Assembly (NCBI GenBank): GCA_045536045.1
Contig: JAZSMU010000114.1
Location: 1 to 5,782, forward strand
DNA length: 5,782 bases
From: RGIG1918 sp045536045
GTDB taxonomy: Bacteria; Cyanobacteriota; Vampirovibrionia; Gastranaerophilales; Gastranaerophilaceae
Direction of reading: 5' to 3'
A program made the translations under genes and the position numbers. Below, in pieces: positions 5,726 to 5,782 of this stretch; position 1 is the stretch's first letter; every line of letters begins with the position of its first letter. The notes beneath the pieces were generated by a model. It saw only the letters and a list, made by a program, of their open reading frames with translations. It was not told the DNA's origin and searched no databases.

Positions 5726-5752
5726 TAAATAATGCGCTTGTAGCTCAGCTGG
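5726..5752 (+). repeat. 27-bp direct repeat, copy 2 (leader plus start of the real tRNA)
   Basis: This is identical to 5620-5646 at an offset of 106 bases. The last 19 bases are the 5' end of the tRNA-Arg gene. The identity ends at 5752, where the tRNA continues with ATAGAG while copy 1 continues with CACGG. Confidence 0.9.
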
Positions 5753-5782
5753 ATAGAGTGTTTGGCTACGAACCAAAAGGTC
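5734..5782 (+). tRNA. tRNA-Arg(ACG), 5' part only, truncated by window end
   Basis: The first 49 bases of a tRNA are visible. The 5' acceptor strand is GCGCTTG (5734-5740), followed by TA. The D-stem GCTC (5743-5746) pairs with GAGT (5756-5759) including one G-T pair, around the D-loop AGCTGGATA. The anticodon stem TTTGG (5761-5765) pairs with CCAAA (5773-5777) around the seven-base loop CTACGAA. The anticodon is ACG (5768-5770), which decodes CGN arginine codons after the wobble A is deaminated to inosine. The variable loop begins at 5778; the T-arm and 3' acceptor strand lie beyond the window. The leader and first 19 bases are duplicated upstream. Confidence 0.92.

Noticed and set aside
5597..5733. 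T-box or other known riboswitch leader
   Set aside because: There is no T-box consensus, no specifier loop and no terminator/antiterminator with a T-run between the promoter candidate and the tRNA.
5620..5752. CRISPR array
   Set aside because: There are only two copies of the repeat, one of which overlaps a tRNA gene, and no cas genes are in the window.
5696..5758. Inverted tRNA segment as an amplification or assembly chimera
   Set aside because: The inverted segment differs from the tRNA by several substitutions and a two-base length change, so it is not a simple copied artefact, although read support could not be examined.

Overview
The window is an A+T-rich (by eye roughly one third G+C), compact, single-strand stretch of bacterial translation and transcription genes, all on the + strand. 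In order they are infA (IF-1), rpmJ (L36), rpsM (S13), rpsK (S11), rpsD (S4), rpoA (RNA polymerase alpha), rplQ (L17), truA (tRNA pseudouridine synthase), rplM (L13), rpsI (S9) and rplI (L9). An intrinsic terminator follows, then a short non-coding segment and the first 49 bases of a tRNA-Arg(ACG) gene cut off by the window end. The two large blocks joined here are the classic alpha operon and the truA-rplM-rpsI block.

Organism: the rplQ-truA-rplM-rpsI adjacency without intervening ECF-transporter genes, and the cyanobacterium-like wording of the alpha N-terminal domain, together with low G+C and AAAGGA/AAAGGT ribosome-binding sites, would fit a non-photosynthetic relative of Cyanobacteria (Vampirovibrionia/Melainabacteria, for example Gastranaerophilales). 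A Firmicute-like bacterium is the alternative. This placement is inference and was not tested by a search.

Layout: positions 1-88 hold a probable promoter and the infA leader. Positions 89-5478 form one apparent transcription unit with gaps of 3-36 bases, one TAATG stop/start overlap (rplM/rpsI) and one start that lacks a Shine-Dalgarno (truA). Position 5497-5522 is a strong Rho-independent terminator that closes the unit. Positions 5523-5733 contain a sigma70-type promoter candidate and an unusual palindromic element just ahead of the tRNA gene.

The genes make small-subunit proteins, large-subunit proteins, the initiation factor, the alpha subunit and a tRNA modification enzyme, so the unit couples ribosome, RNA polymerase and tRNA maturation output. 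The protein genes are mostly ordinary, apart from motif changes in TruA and a roughly 26-residue insertion in L17. The part that ordinary annotation does not explain is 5620-5758. There, a 27-bp segment spanning the tRNA leader and the first 19 tRNA bases is present twice, 106 bp apart. Between the copies lies a hairpin and a degenerate inverted copy of the tRNA 5' half. In RNA the inverted copy could pair either with the upstream tRNA mimic (13 pairs) or with the real tRNA (19 pairs), the layout of a mutually exclusive folding switch, although duplication debris is an equally serious explanation.
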